From the NCBI RefSeq assembly GCF_023195515.1, contig NZ_JALPKR020000002.1, positions 2,023,001 to 2,087,000 on the forward strand: DNA of 64,000 nucleotides, in the 5' to 3' direction. Under the pieces are notes generated by a model. It saw nothing but the letters and a program-made list of their open reading frames with translations, ran no database searches and was not told where the DNA came from. Below are positions 27,346-35,994 of this stretch, one piece after another. This DNA comes from Variovorax sp. S12S4 (lineage in GTDB: Bacteria > Pseudomonadota > Gammaproteobacteria > Burkholderiales > Burkholderiaceae_C). Position 1 is the stretch's first letter. Each line of letters opens with the position of its first letter. The translations under genes were made by a program, and so were the position numbers.

Positions 27346-28254
27346 TCAGTTCCAAGCCCGCGCCAACGCGTTCCACGCGCTCGCGATCACGGGCTCGTTG
27401 CGCCGGGCCGCCAGCGAGACAAAGCGCAGCGCGCAGTCCAGCTGCACGCGGTCGGCCATCACCAGGCCGTGCGACTGGCTCTCGCGGATGGCAATGGAGT
27501 CGCGCAAGAGGCTCAGCCCCACGCCCGACTTCAGCAGGTCGAGCATCGAGGCTTCCTGGTCCACCAGCGCCGCGCGCCGCGGCGAAAGCCCGAGCGGGCC
27601 GAACACTTTATTGAGCAGCCTGTGGTGCGCGGATTCCGGCGGCGTGCCCAGCCACGGCAACGCGGCCAGTGCCTTCCAGTCGCGGCCCAGCACCTGCGGA
27701 CCCCAGCCCGCGGGTGCGACCACGCGGTAAGTAAAGCGCGTGAGCGTGCGCGTCGCCAGCGGAGCCGGCGCGGCGGCCTCGCCATCGTCATCCGTGTCGA
27801 GGTGAAAACCCACGTCGAGCTCGCCGCGCAGCACCTGGGCCAGCACCGTGCCGCTCATGCCGTGGCGCAACTCGGTTTCGATCTGCGGCGCGGATTCGAC
27901 GAGCTCGCGCAGGAACACGCCAAGCCGGGTGAACTCCGGATCGAGGATGGTGCCGATGCGCAGCGCCCCGCGCACCGTGCCCTGCAAGTTGCGAGCGGCC
28001 TGCTGCAGGTCGCCCACGGCCGAGAGCACGCGCTCGGCTTGCGGCAGCAATGCGGCCCCGTCGGCCGTGAGCGCCAGCCCGTGCGGCGTACGCGTGAAGA
28101 GCTGGAGCCCGGTCTCTTCGGCCAGGCGCTTCAATTGCAGGCTGACCGCGGGCTGCGTCAGGTGCAGCCGCTCGGCCGCGCGCGACACGCTGCCCTCGCG
28201 CGCCGCAAGCACAAAGGCACGCAAGATCTGGAGGTCCAAGGCGGCGGCGGTCAT
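27346..28254 (-). CDS. LysR-family transcriptional regulator
   Basis: 302 aa: winged helix-turn-helix at residues 6-65 (FVLAAREGSVSRAAERLHLT, QPAVSLQLKRLAEETGLQLF) and a periplasmic-binding-protein-like effector domain. Divergent from the GMC oxidoreductase gene with 135 bp between, where a palindrome (28270-28297) fits a LysR site. It most likely regulates that oxidoreductase; the ligand is unknown. Confidence 0.93.
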   Translation of the reverse strand: MTAAALDLQILRAFVLAAREGSVSRAAERLHLTQPAVSLQLKRLAEETGLQLFTRTPHGLALTADGAALLPQAERVLSAVGDLQQAARNLQGTVRGALRIGTILDPEFTRLGVFLRELVESAPQIETELRHGMSGTVLAQVLRGELDVGFHLDTDDDGEAAAPAPLATRTLTRFTYRVVAPAGWGPQVLGRDWKALAALPWLGTPPESAHHRLLNKVFGPLGLSPRRAALVDQEASMLDLLKSGVGLSLLRDSIAIRESQSHGLVMADRVQLDCALRFVSLAARRNEPVIASAWNALARAWN

Positions 28255-28269
28255 ATAAGAGCGATTTAT

Positions 28270-28297
28270 AAGCCAACAATGCCGAAATCATTGGCTT
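28270..28297. promoter_or_regulatory. Candidate LysR operator
   Basis: Inverted repeat with AAGCCAA at 28270-28276 and TTGGCTT at 28291-28297, plus inner ATG/CAT symmetry. It lies 16 bp before the lysR start and 93 bp before the GMC oxidoreductase start. It fits the T-N11-A logic of LysR boxes. The role is inferred from position and symmetry. Confidence 0.5.
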
Positions 28298-28389
28298 TTT
28301 GCCGGCAGCTTGGGCGAAACTTGCTCATCAGGCCTGCACAGGGCCCATGAGCATCAAAAATATCGTTCCCCCGGAGACAAGCAGGCGCC

Positions 28390-30018
28390 ATGAGCGACAA
28401 CACATTCGACTACATCGTCATCGGCGGCGGCACGGCCGGCGCGCTGATGTGCAACCGGCTGACCCGCAAATCGCAACAGCGCACGCTGCTGATCGAGGCC
28501 GGCCGCAAGGACGACTACCACTGGATCCACATTCCGGTGGGCTACCTGTACTGCATCGGCAACCCCCGCACCGACTGGCTCTACAGCACCGAGCCGGACG
28601 CGGGGCTCAACGGGCGCACGCTGCGCTACCCGCGCGGCAAGACGCTGGGCGGCTGCTCCAGCATCAACGGCATGATCTACATGCGCGGCCAGTCGCGCGA
28701 CTACGACCAGTGGGCGCAGCTCACGGGCGACGACGGCTGGAAGTGGCAGAACGTGCTGCCCGACTTCAAGAAGCATGAGGACTATTACCTCGGCGCCGAC
28801 GAGCTGCATGGCGCCGGCGGCGAATGGCGCGTGGAAAAACAGCGCCTGCGCTGGGACATCCTCGACGCCTTTGCCGAAGCCGCCGTGCAGGCCGGCGTGC
28901 CGCACAGCACCGACTTCAACCGCGGCAGCAACGAAGGTGTCGGCTACTTCCAGGTCAACCAGAAGAACGGCTGGCGCTGGAACACGGCCAAGGCCTTCTT
29001 GCGGCCCGTGTGCTACGGCCGGCCCAATTTCGAGATGTGGGTCAATGCGCACGTCTCCAAGCTGATCATCGAGACCCAGCCCGACGGCAGCCAGCGCTGC
29101 ACCGGCGTGCAGGTGTGGGACGGCCACGAGATGGTCACCGCGCACGCCACGCGCGAGGTGGTGCTGTGCGCGGGCAGCATCGGCTCGCCGCAGATCCTGC
29201 AGCTTTCGGGCATCGGCCCGGCCGAGCTGCTGCGCCAGCATGGCATCGATGTAGTGGTCGATGCACCCGGTGTGGGTGCCAACCTGCAAGACCATTTGCA
29301 GATTCGCGCGGTCTACAAGATCAACGGCGCGCCCACGCTCAATGTGCTGGCGTCGTCGATGTACGGCAAGGCAAAAATCGGCCTTGAATACCTGATGAAG
29401 CGCAGCGGCCCGATGAGCATGGCACCGTCGCAACTCGGTGCCTTCACGCGCAGTTCGCCCGAGCACGAGTGGCCCAATCTCGAATACCACGTGCAGCCGT
29501 TGTCGCTCGACGCATTCGGCGAGCCGCTGCACAGCTTTCCGGCCTTTACCGCGAGCGTGTGCAACCTCAACCCGACGAGCCGCGGCACGGTGCGCATCAA
29601 GAGCCCGCGCTTTCAGGATGCGCCCGCCATTGCACCCAACTACCTGAGCACCGATGAAGACCGCAAGGTGGCGGCCGATTCGCTGCGCGTAACGCGCCGC
29701 ATTGCATCGCAGCCCGCACTCGCCAAGTACAAGCCAGAGGAATGGAAGCCCGGCGTGCAATACCAGAGCGACGAAGACCTGGCGCGCCTCGCTGGCGACA
29801 TCGCAACCACGATCTTCCATCCGGTGGGCACAACCAAGATGGGCGCCGACGGCGACCCGATGGCGGTGCTCGATTCGAAGCTGCGTGTGCGCGGTGTGCA
29901 GGGGCTGCGCGTGGTGGACGCGGGCGCGATGCCTACGATCACGAGTGGCAACACGAACAGTCCGACGCTGATGATGGCCGAGAAGGCTGTGGGGTGGATT
30001 CTGGAAGCGAATCGCTGA
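28390..30018 (+). CDS. GMC-family FAD oxidoreductase (choline/alcohol dehydrogenase-like)
   Basis: 542-aa GMC flavoprotein. The FAD fold starts at residue 8 (YIVIGGGTAGALMCNRL), the first GMC signature is GKTLGGCSSINGMIYMRGQ near residue 85, the second is GSIGSPQILQLSGIGP near 260, and the catalytic His region is DIATTIFHPVGTTKMG near 475. No signal peptide. Family members oxidise alcohols such as choline, long-chain alcohols or polyethylene glycol; the substrate here cannot be told. Regulated probably by the divergent LysR. Confidence 0.92.
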   Translation: MSDNTFDYIVIGGGTAGALMCNRLTRKSQQRTLLIEAGRKDDYHWIHIPVGYLYCIGNPRTDWLYSTEPDAGLNGRTLRYPRGKTLGGCSSINGMIYMRGQSRDYDQWAQLTGDDGWKWQNVLPDFKKHEDYYLGADELHGAGGEWRVEKQRLRWDILDAFAEAAVQAGVPHSTDFNRGSNEGVGYFQVNQKNGWRWNTAKAFLRPVCYGRPNFEMWVNAHVSKLIIETQPDGSQRCTGVQVWDGHEMVTAHATREVVLCAGSIGSPQILQLSGIGPAELLRQHGIDVVVDAPGVGANLQDHLQIRAVYKINGAPTLNVLASSMYGKAKIGLEYLMKRSGPMSMAPSQLGAFTRSSPEHEWPNLEYHVQPLSLDAFGEPLHSFPAFTASVCNLNPTSRGTVRIKSPRFQDAPAIAPNYLSTDEDRKVAADSLRVTRRIASQPALAKYKPEEWKPGVQYQSDEDLARLAGDIATTIFHPVGTTKMGADGDPMAVLDSKLRVRGVQGLRVVDAGAMPTITSGNTNSPTLMMAEKAVGWILEANR

Positions 30019-30084
30019 GGCCGCGTTTCTTTTGGGCCGTTGTTGTTTGGAGGCGCTGCTGCTTCAGGGCATGTGCAAAGGCCA

Positions 30085-30300
30085 CCGGGTACTCCCCTCC
30101 GCGAATGTCCCCCGCCTTCGGCTCCTCCTTTATTTCGCTGCGGGGAGCACCCGATGCCCTGTGCACTAGGGCACGCTGCTGGTGTACCGCTGATCAACAA
30201 CTGCTCTGTGCAACGCTCACGTCGATGGGGTGCCTTGCGCAGCGAAATAAAGGAGGAGGGGCGCAGCCCCGGGGGACATTCGCGGAGAAAGGTACCCCGT
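30085..30300. repeat. Long imperfect inverted repeat between convergent genes
   Basis: The 332-bp gap between the GMC gene and the binding-protein gene holds two arms of about 75 bp (30085-30157 and 30222-30300) that are reverse complements with small gaps. The shared core reads CCGCGAATGTCCCCC and TCCTCCTTTATTTCGCTGCG on one strand. The spacer is about 65 bp. It could be a bidirectional terminator, a MITE-like element or a structured RNA. No gene is evident in it, although short ORFs run through both arms. Confidence 0.75.
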
Positions 30301-30350
30301 CGGCGGGAGCGCCGCCCTGAACACAGCCGCCCCAAAAACTCAAGCAGCGA

Positions 30351-31424
30351 TCATTTCTCAATAGTCTTGTTCCAACGCGCATTCCAAGCAGGACGGTTCG
30401 CATTGATGCTGTCCCAGTCAATGGTGACCGCAGTCTTCATCCACTGGTTGATGTCGGCCACCTGCTTCACCCCATCGCCCACGGCCGGAGCCTTGGGATT
30501 GGTGGGAATCTGCGCGCCGTACTGCAATACGTTGGCCTGAGCCAGCGGGCTCAGCAAGAACTCGGCGAGCTTTTGCGACAGCTCGGGCTCGCTGTTGTTG
30601 GCAATCACGCACTGGCCCACCATCAGCACCACCGCGCCTTCCTTCGGCGGCGCGTACTCCACCGGAATGCCCTTGGTCTTGAGCGCAGCCACGGCCGTGG
30701 GCGTCAGCGGAAAGATCGCGGCTTCGCCGGTCTGCACCATTTCGGAGAGCTTGGCCGAACTCGGGATGTACTCGAGCACGTTCGGGCCGATGGTGGTGGG
30801 CCAGGCCTTGAAGCCCGGCTCCACGTTCTTGTCGTTGCCGCCCTGGATGCGGTTGAACATCAGGAAACCGTGCAGTCCAAAAGATGATGAGGACATCGAC
30901 TGGAACACCACCTTGCCCTTGTACTTGGGATCGGCCAAGTCCATCCACGAGGTGGGCGGCGCCCAGCCCTTGTCCTTGAACATCTTGGCGTTGTAGGCCA
31001 GGCCCGTCATGCCCAGGCTCACGCCGCTGGCCATGTCGTCCTTGAAGCGCGCGGCCGGGTAGATCTCGCTGAGCGACGGATTGGGCCGCTGCTTCTGGCA
31101 CAGGCCCATGCCGATGGCGCGCACCATGATGCCGTCGTCCAGGAACATCACATGCATCTGCGGGCGGTCCTTGTTGGCCTGTGCCTTTGCAAGGATGTCG
31201 GACGAAGTGCCCGGCACCACCACCACCTTGGCGCCGTAGAGCTTCTCGAAGGCCGGGAACACGTACTGCGTGTATGCCTTCTCCATCGTGCCGCCGTTCA
31301 TTCCGATGTAGAGCGTCTTGGTCTGCGCGCCGGCGGTGCCGCCGGCCGCGAGCGCGGCCACCGCCGCCACACCGAGCAAGCTCCGGCGAAGGGAGAAAAA
31401 GAAGGTCTTCTGAAAACGGGACAT
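30351..31424 (-). CDS. ABC transporter substrate-binding protein (PotD/polyamine or opine type)
   Basis: 357 aa with an N-terminal signal (SLRRSLLGVAAVAALAAGG, possibly Tat-like because of the paired Arg) cleaved near AGA-QTK. The mature part has the extracellular solute-binding pattern of the PotD/AfuA class (LYIGMNGGTMEKAY, VVVVPGTSSDILAKAQANKD, NPKAPAVGDGVKQVADINQW). It is the last gene of a seven-gene operon with ATPase, two permeases and a three-subunit oxidase. Ligand unknown; likely the amine substrate of that oxidase. Confidence 0.9.
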   Translation of the reverse strand: MSRFQKTFFFSLRRSLLGVAAVAALAAGGTAGAQTKTLYIGMNGGTMEKAYTQYVFPAFEKLYGAKVVVVPGTSSDILAKAQANKDRPQMHVMFLDDGIMVRAIGMGLCQKQRPNPSLSEIYPAARFKDDMASGVSLGMTGLAYNAKMFKDKGWAPPTSWMDLADPKYKGKVVFQSMSSSSFGLHGFLMFNRIQGGNDKNVEPGFKAWPTTIGPNVLEYIPSSAKLSEMVQTGEAAIFPLTPTAVAALKTKGIPVEYAPPKEGAVVLMVGQCVIANNSEPELSQKLAEFLLSPLAQANVLQYGAQIPTNPKAPAVGDGVKQVADINQWMKTAVTIDWDSINANRPAWNARWNKTIEK

Positions 31425-31436
31425 GGTGTTTTCCTT

Positions 31437-32612
31437 TCAGGGTGAGGTGGGGGTGGGGGTCTTGTCTGCTGCTGCGTCTTCTGCTGTTGCTGCAGCCGCA
31501 AAGAAGCGTTCGATCGAGAAGCTCTCGATCGGCGTGCTGCTGCGTCCGTCGCGCACGAGTTCGGCCAGCACTTCGCCGGCTGCGGGGCCTATCTGGAAGC
31601 CCGCGCCCGAAAAGCCGAAGCCGTGGAACAGCCCGGGCGTGGTGCGGCTCGGCCCCAGCACCGGCTGGTGGTCGGGCAGGTTGCCTTCGGTGCCGCTCCA
31701 GGTGCGGATGAAATGCGCGTGCCGCAGCGTGGGCAGCAGCTCGACGGCTTGCGCCGCGAGCGTGGCGATGGCATCGCGGTCGGCGCGGGCGCGGTCTGCA
31801 TCGAGCGCAATGCCCCTGCCGCCGCCGAGCACCAGGTTGCCGCGCGCCACCTGCCGGCAATAGATGCCGCCGCCCTCCACGCCGAGGCTCCAGTCCATGA
31901 AGTGCGGCACCGGTTCGGTCACCGCCATCACCGGGTGGCTCGAGCGCAGGGGAACGGCTTCGCCGAAATATTCGGCAATGGGGCCGGACCATGCGCCCGC
32001 GCAATTGAGCAGCGCCGGCGCACGCACTTCGAGCGCATTGCCCGAACGCAGCAAGAAGCCCTTGCCGTCGTGCGCCACCTCGTCGACCTTGTGGCGCTCG
32101 AAGATCTGCGCGCCCGCGCGCTGCGCTGCAAGCGCGAAGGCCGGCGACACCAGCCGCGGGTTGGCCTGCCCGTCTTCGGCGCACAGCGAGCCGCCCACCG
32201 CGCGCGTGCCGAGCCAGGGGCAGCGCTCGCGCAGGCGGGCCGCCGAGATCAGTTCGAGCCCCAGGTCGAAGTCGCGGCTTTTCGTGCGGTACTGCTCCAG
32301 CGAGGCCATGTCGGCTTCGCTGCGCGCGATCTTGAAGTGGCCCGAGCGCAGATACTCGCCGTCGGTGCCGATGGTTTCGCGCAGGTTGCCCCAGATGCGG
32401 TGTGCACGCTGCGCCAGCGGCAACTGGCTCACCGGCCGCCCCTGGCGCCGCACGCCGCCGTAGTTGACGCCGCTCGAACGCGAGCCGCACAAATCGCGCT
32501 CCAGCAGCACCACGCCGATACCCATCTTCCGCAAGGCGAGCGCGGCGGATGCACCCACGATGCCGCCGCCGACGACGGCGACGTCCGTGCGCAATGTCTT
32601 GCGTCCGGTCAT
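31437..32612 (-). CDS. FAD-dependent amine oxidoreductase, DAO family (opine/hydroxyproline oxidase catalytic subunit-like)
   Basis: 391 aa from the ATG at 32612, which overlaps the preceding gene by ATGA. Residues 8-40 hold DVAVVGGGIVGASAALALRK, and the DAO fold continues with GVNYGGVRRQGRP and GFGFSGAGFQIGPAAGEVLAE at the C-terminus. Together with the two upstream subunits it matches the HcnABC/OoxAB-SolA pattern in which this subunit oxidises a secondary amine such as an opine or D-hydroxyproline. Substrate not determinable. Confidence 0.87.
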   Translation of the reverse strand: MTGRKTLRTDVAVVGGGIVGASAALALRKMGIGVVLLERDLCGSRSSGVNYGGVRRQGRPVSQLPLAQRAHRIWGNLRETIGTDGEYLRSGHFKIARSEADMASLEQYRTKSRDFDLGLELISAARLRERCPWLGTRAVGGSLCAEDGQANPRLVSPAFALAAQRAGAQIFERHKVDEVAHDGKGFLLRSGNALEVRAPALLNCAGAWSGPIAEYFGEAVPLRSSHPVMAVTEPVPHFMDWSLGVEGGGIYCRQVARGNLVLGGGRGIALDADRARADRDAIATLAAQAVELLPTLRHAHFIRTWSGTEGNLPDHQPVLGPSRTTPGLFHGFGFSGAGFQIGPAAGEVLAELVRDGRSSTPIESFSIERFFAAAATAEDAAADKTPTPTSP

Positions 32613-34033
32613 GCGCCGGCTCCTTCGGTCGAAGGCGCCGGGGTGGCCAGGTGAATCGGAATCGGCTTGATCGGCGCCTGCCCGCGCAGCCGGCCGACCT
32701 GCTGCACCGGCTGCCCCGTGGCGTGCGCAAGGATCTCTGCCGCCGCCACGCCGCACATACGGCCCTGGCAGCGGCCCATGCCCACGCGCGAGAGCGCCTT
32801 GAGCCGGTTCATTTCGTCGGCGCCGTTCTCGGCAACGGTCTGGCGCAGCGTGCCCGCGGTGATGTTCTCGCAGCGGCACACCACCAGTTCGTCGGGCGCA
32901 TGCGCGGCCCAATCGTGCGGCACCGGAAAGGCGCGCTCCAGCCCCTGGCGGAAGGTGCCGAGCTTGTGCAGCCTGCGTTCGAGCATTGCGGCGCGCGCGG
33001 TGTCGACGGCCACGCCGCCGTCAGCCAGCAGCGCAAGCGCGGCGCGTTCGCCGGCCCACTCGGCGGCATCGGCACCCATGATGCCTGCGCCGTCGCCCGC
33101 AAGGTACACGCCCCGCACGCTGGATCGGCCGGCCGCGTCGCGCACGGGCAGGTGCGCACGGTGCAGCGACGCAAATTCGAAGCGGCAGCCCAGCAGGTCG
33201 GCCAACTGCGTTTCGGAGCGCAGCGCATAGCCGAAGCCGACGGCATCGCAGGCGAGCGTGCGCTCTTCGCGCCCGTCGTGCCACGCCACGCCGGCCACGC
33301 GGCTTTCGGCGGCATCGCCGAGCACGCGCAACGGCCGCACGCCGCCATGCAGCGCCACGCCATGCGCGCGCAGCCAGGCCACGTAATACACGCCCTTGGC
33401 GAACACCGCCGGTTGCCGCAGCATCGCGGGTGTGGCGGCAAGCTGGTCCGCGAACCGCGATGTGTCCAGAACCGCAGCAACCTTTGCTCCGGCCTTCGCG
33501 TACTGGTACGCGACGAGGTAGAGCAGCGGGCCGGTGCCCATGAACACCACGCGCTGCCCGATGGCGCAGCCCTGGAACTTGAGCGCCACCTGCGCGCCGC
33601 CCAGTGTGTAGACGCCGGGCAGCGTCCAGCCAGGTACCGGCAGCACGCGGTCGGTGGCGCCCGTGGCGACGATCAATTGGCTGTAGGGCACGCTGGAGGT
33701 GCTGCGCGTAGGGCCGTGCAGCACGTCGAGCCGGCCGCCTTGCGCGTTCCACACCAGGCTGTCGGGGCGGTAGTCGATGCGTTCGCGCAAGGCGTCGAAG
33801 GCGGTGTGCACCGCATCGGCGCGGCGGGCCTCGAAGCCGTAGAGCACATTCGCGCTGCGCGCCGCCAGGCTCGAAGGTGGGCGCCGGTAGATCTGGCCGC
33901 CGGCACGCGAAGCCTCGTCGATCACCACGGGCCGAATGCCGTGCGCCACCAGCGCCTCTGCGGCGCGCACGCCGGCCGGCCCCGCGCCGACGATCACCGG
34001 CCGCAATGGGGACGAAGAAGAAGGAGCCGTCAT
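32609..34033 (-). CDS. FAD/NAD(P)-binding oxidoreductase subunit with BFD-like iron-sulfur motif (HcnB/OoxA-like)
   Basis: 474 aa from the ATG at 34033 (overlapping the small 2Fe-2S gene by four bases). It has GAGPAGVRAAEALVAHG near residue 15, GATDRVLPVPGWTLPGV in the middle, and YLAGDGAGIMGADAAEWAGE. The C-terminal region carries CRCENITAGTLRQTV and CQGRMCG, the four cysteines of a BFD-type [2Fe-2S] site. It would pass electrons from the DAO subunit. Confidence 0.88.
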   Translation of the reverse strand: MTAPSSSSPLRPVIVGAGPAGVRAAEALVAHGIRPVVIDEASRAGGQIYRRPPSSLAARSANVLYGFEARRADAVHTAFDALRERIDYRPDSLVWNAQGGRLDVLHGPTRSTSSVPYSQLIVATGATDRVLPVPGWTLPGVYTLGGAQVALKFQGCAIGQRVVFMGTGPLLYLVAYQYAKAGAKVAAVLDTSRFADQLAATPAMLRQPAVFAKGVYYVAWLRAHGVALHGGVRPLRVLGDAAESRVAGVAWHDGREERTLACDAVGFGYALRSETQLADLLGCRFEFASLHRAHLPVRDAAGRSSVRGVYLAGDGAGIMGADAAEWAGERAALALLADGGVAVDTARAAMLERRLHKLGTFRQGLERAFPVPHDWAAHAPDELVVCRCENITAGTLRQTVAENGADEMNRLKALSRVGMGRCQGRMCGVAAAEILAHATGQPVQQVGRLRGQAPIKPIPIHLATPAPSTEGAGA

Positions 34034-34338
34034 GCGCCGCTCCTTCCCGTGACCAGCGCCATGCCCGGTGCAATGAAGGTGGAGCAGGCGCGCAGGCGCT
34101 CGCCCTGCTCGGTGGCAATCCAGCAGTCCTGGCAGGCGCCCATCATGCAGAAGCCCGCACGCGGTTCGTCGCTGAACTCGTTGCGGCGCAGCTGGGCGGC
34201 CTGCGTGAGCACGGCCGTGAGCACGGTGTCGCCCGCGAGCGCGGAGGCGGGCCGGCCGTCGAGCGTGAAGGGCACCGCGGCGCGGCCGGTCTCGGCCACG
34301 CGATGCAGCAGCGGTTGAATGACGGTCGGCAAGCTCAT
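34030..34338 (-). CDS. [2Fe-2S] ferredoxin-like small subunit (HcnA/OoxX-like)
   Basis: 102 aa with a plant-type iron-sulfur motif: Cys64, Cys69, Cys72 (GFCMMGACQDCW) and Cys85 (RLRACSTF). It begins at the ATG at 34338, overlapping the permease gene by four bases, and ends overlapping the next subunit. It is the smallest subunit of the predicted three-part amine dehydrogenase. Confidence 0.9.
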   Translation of the reverse strand: MSLPTVIQPLLHRVAETGRAAVPFTLDGRPASALAGDTVLTAVLTQAAQLRRNEFSDEPRAGFCMMGACQDCWIATEQGERLRACSTFIAPGMALVTGRSGA

Positions 34339-35129
34339 CGGCGCCCCACCAGCACGCGGTCCAGCCCGTAGACGCGGTCGAGCACCACCATCGCAATGGC
34401 CGTCACCGCCACCATCAGCGCCGACACCGCCGCCATCAGCGGATCGATCGACTCGGTGGCATACATGTACATGCGCACCGGCAGCGTGACCGTGCTCGGC
34501 GAGGTGACAAAGATCGACATCGTTACTTCGTCGAAGCTGTTGATGAAGGACAGCAGCCATCCGCCCGTGACGCCCGGCAGGATCATCGGCAGCGTGATGC
34601 GCCGGAACACGGTGGCCTGGCTTGCGCCCAGCGACAGCGCGGCCTGCTCGGCGCTGCGGTCGAAGCCCACGAGCGCAGCCACCACCAGGCGCAGCGTGTA
34701 GGGCGTGACGATCAGCGCATGCGCCATCACCAGCCAGCCGAAGCTGCCGGTGCCGCCCACCAATGCGAACAGGCGCAGCAGCGCCACGCCCAGCACCAGG
34801 TGCGGAATGATCAGCGGCGAGAGGAACAGGCCGTTGAGGAAGTCGCGCCCCGGAAACGCATAGCGCGTGATCGCCATGCCCGCCGGTACCGCGAGCAGCG
34901 TGGCAATGGTGGCCGAGGCCAGCGCAAGCCACAGGCTGTTCCAGAACGACTGCATGAAGTCGGGGTGTGCGAACACCGCCTTGAACCAGCGCAGCGAGAA
35001 GTGCGTGGTGGGAATGGTCAAGGTGTTTTCGGGCGTGAACGCCACGATGCACACCACGACCAGCGGCGCCAGCATGAAGGTGATGACGAGCGCGTTGAAC
35101 GCGAGGGCGAGAGGGCCGTTCTTGCTCAT
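34335..35129 (-). CDS. ABC transporter permease (PotC-like)
   Basis: 264 aa, six predicted membrane segments, and the inner-membrane coupling motif EQAALSLGASQATVFRRITL (EAA loop) near residue 160. Homologous to PotC-class permeases of polyamine/opine/iron transporters. Separated by four bases from the paired permease gene. Confidence 0.92.
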   Translation of the reverse strand: MSKNGPLALAFNALVITFMLAPLVVVCIVAFTPENTLTIPTTHFSLRWFKAVFAHPDFMQSFWNSLWLALASATIATLLAVPAGMAITRYAFPGRDFLNGLFLSPLIIPHLVLGVALLRLFALVGGTGSFGWLVMAHALIVTPYTLRLVVAALVGFDRSAEQAALSLGASQATVFRRITLPMILPGVTGGWLLSFINSFDEVTMSIFVTSPSTVTLPVRMYMYATESIDPLMAAVSALMVAVTAIAMVVLDRVYGLDRVLVGRR

Positions 35130-35133
35130 CGGG

Positions 35134-35994
35134 TCAGCCCAGCGCTTTCTTGTAGCGGCCTTCGACGAGCCGGTTGTAGCTCAGCATCACGATGAGGTTG
35201 GCCGCCAGCAAAACCAGCGCAACGGCGGCGCCGAGGGGCCAGTTGAGCTCGTGCAGGTATTCGTCGTAGACGACGGTCGCGACCATCTTCAACCGGCGAC
35301 CGCCGAGCAGGCCCGGTATGGCAAACGAGCTTGCGGCCAGGCCGAACACGATCAGGCTGCCCGAGAGAATGCCCGGCATCACCTGCGGCAGCACGATGCG
35401 CCGCAACGTGGTGAAGTGCGAGGCCCTGAGCGAAAGCGCGGCGTTCTCCACGCCCGCGTCGAGCTTCTGCAGCGAAGTCCACACCGGAATCACCATGAAC
35501 GGCAGCATCACGTGGACCAGCGCCACGATCACCGCAATCTCGGTGTAGAGCATCTTCACCGGCCCGATGCCCGCCAGACCCAGCAACGCATTCACGGCGC
35601 CCTCAGGCCCCAGCAGCATGCTCCAGCCGAAAGCGCGCACCACCACCGAAACCAGCAGCGGCGCCAGCACCACCAGCAGCAGGATCGATCGCCACGGGTT
35701 GCGCATGCGGCTCAGCACATAGGCCTCGGGCGCGCCGACCAGCACGCAGATCAGCGTGACGAGCCCCGAGATCCAGAAGGTGCGCCAGAAGATGCCGTGA
35801 TAGTACGAGTCGGTGAACACGTGCGTGTAGTGCTCGAGCGTGAACTCGCCCGTCTTCGGCCCGGTGGCCGGGTCGTACACATTGAAAGACAGCACCGCCG
35901 TGAGCGCGAGCGGCACCACCAGCAAGGCCGCGAACAGCAGCAGCGCGGGCGCCGAAAGCCACCAGGGCGTGGCCTTGTGCATGGCACCGCTCAT
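35134..35994 (-). CDS. ABC transporter permease (PotB-like)
   Basis: 286 aa from the ATG at 35994, overlapping the ATPase stop by four bases. Six membrane segments and an EAA-type loop (ENAALSLRASHFTTLRRIVL). First of the two permeases; forms the transmembrane dimer with the product of the next gene. Confidence 0.91.
   Translation of the reverse strand: MSGAMHKATPWWLSAPALLLFAALLVVPLALTAVLSFNVYDPATGPKTGEFTLEHYTHVFTDSYYHGIFWRTFWISGLVTLICVLVGAPEAYVLSRMRNPWRSILLLVVLAPLLVSVVVRAFGWSMLLGPEGAVNALLGLAGIGPVKMLYTEIAVIVALVHVMLPFMVIPVWTSLQKLDAGVENAALSLRASHFTTLRRIVLPQVMPGILSGSLIVFGLAASSFAIPGLLGGRRLKMVATVVYDEYLHELNWPLGAAVALVLLAANLIVMLSYNRLVEGRYKKALG

Noticed and set aside
29939-30320. Short ORFs in the 30-kb gap with SEIKEE-like peptides
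   Set aside because: They arise from the inverted repeat itself read in both directions; composition is not protein-like.
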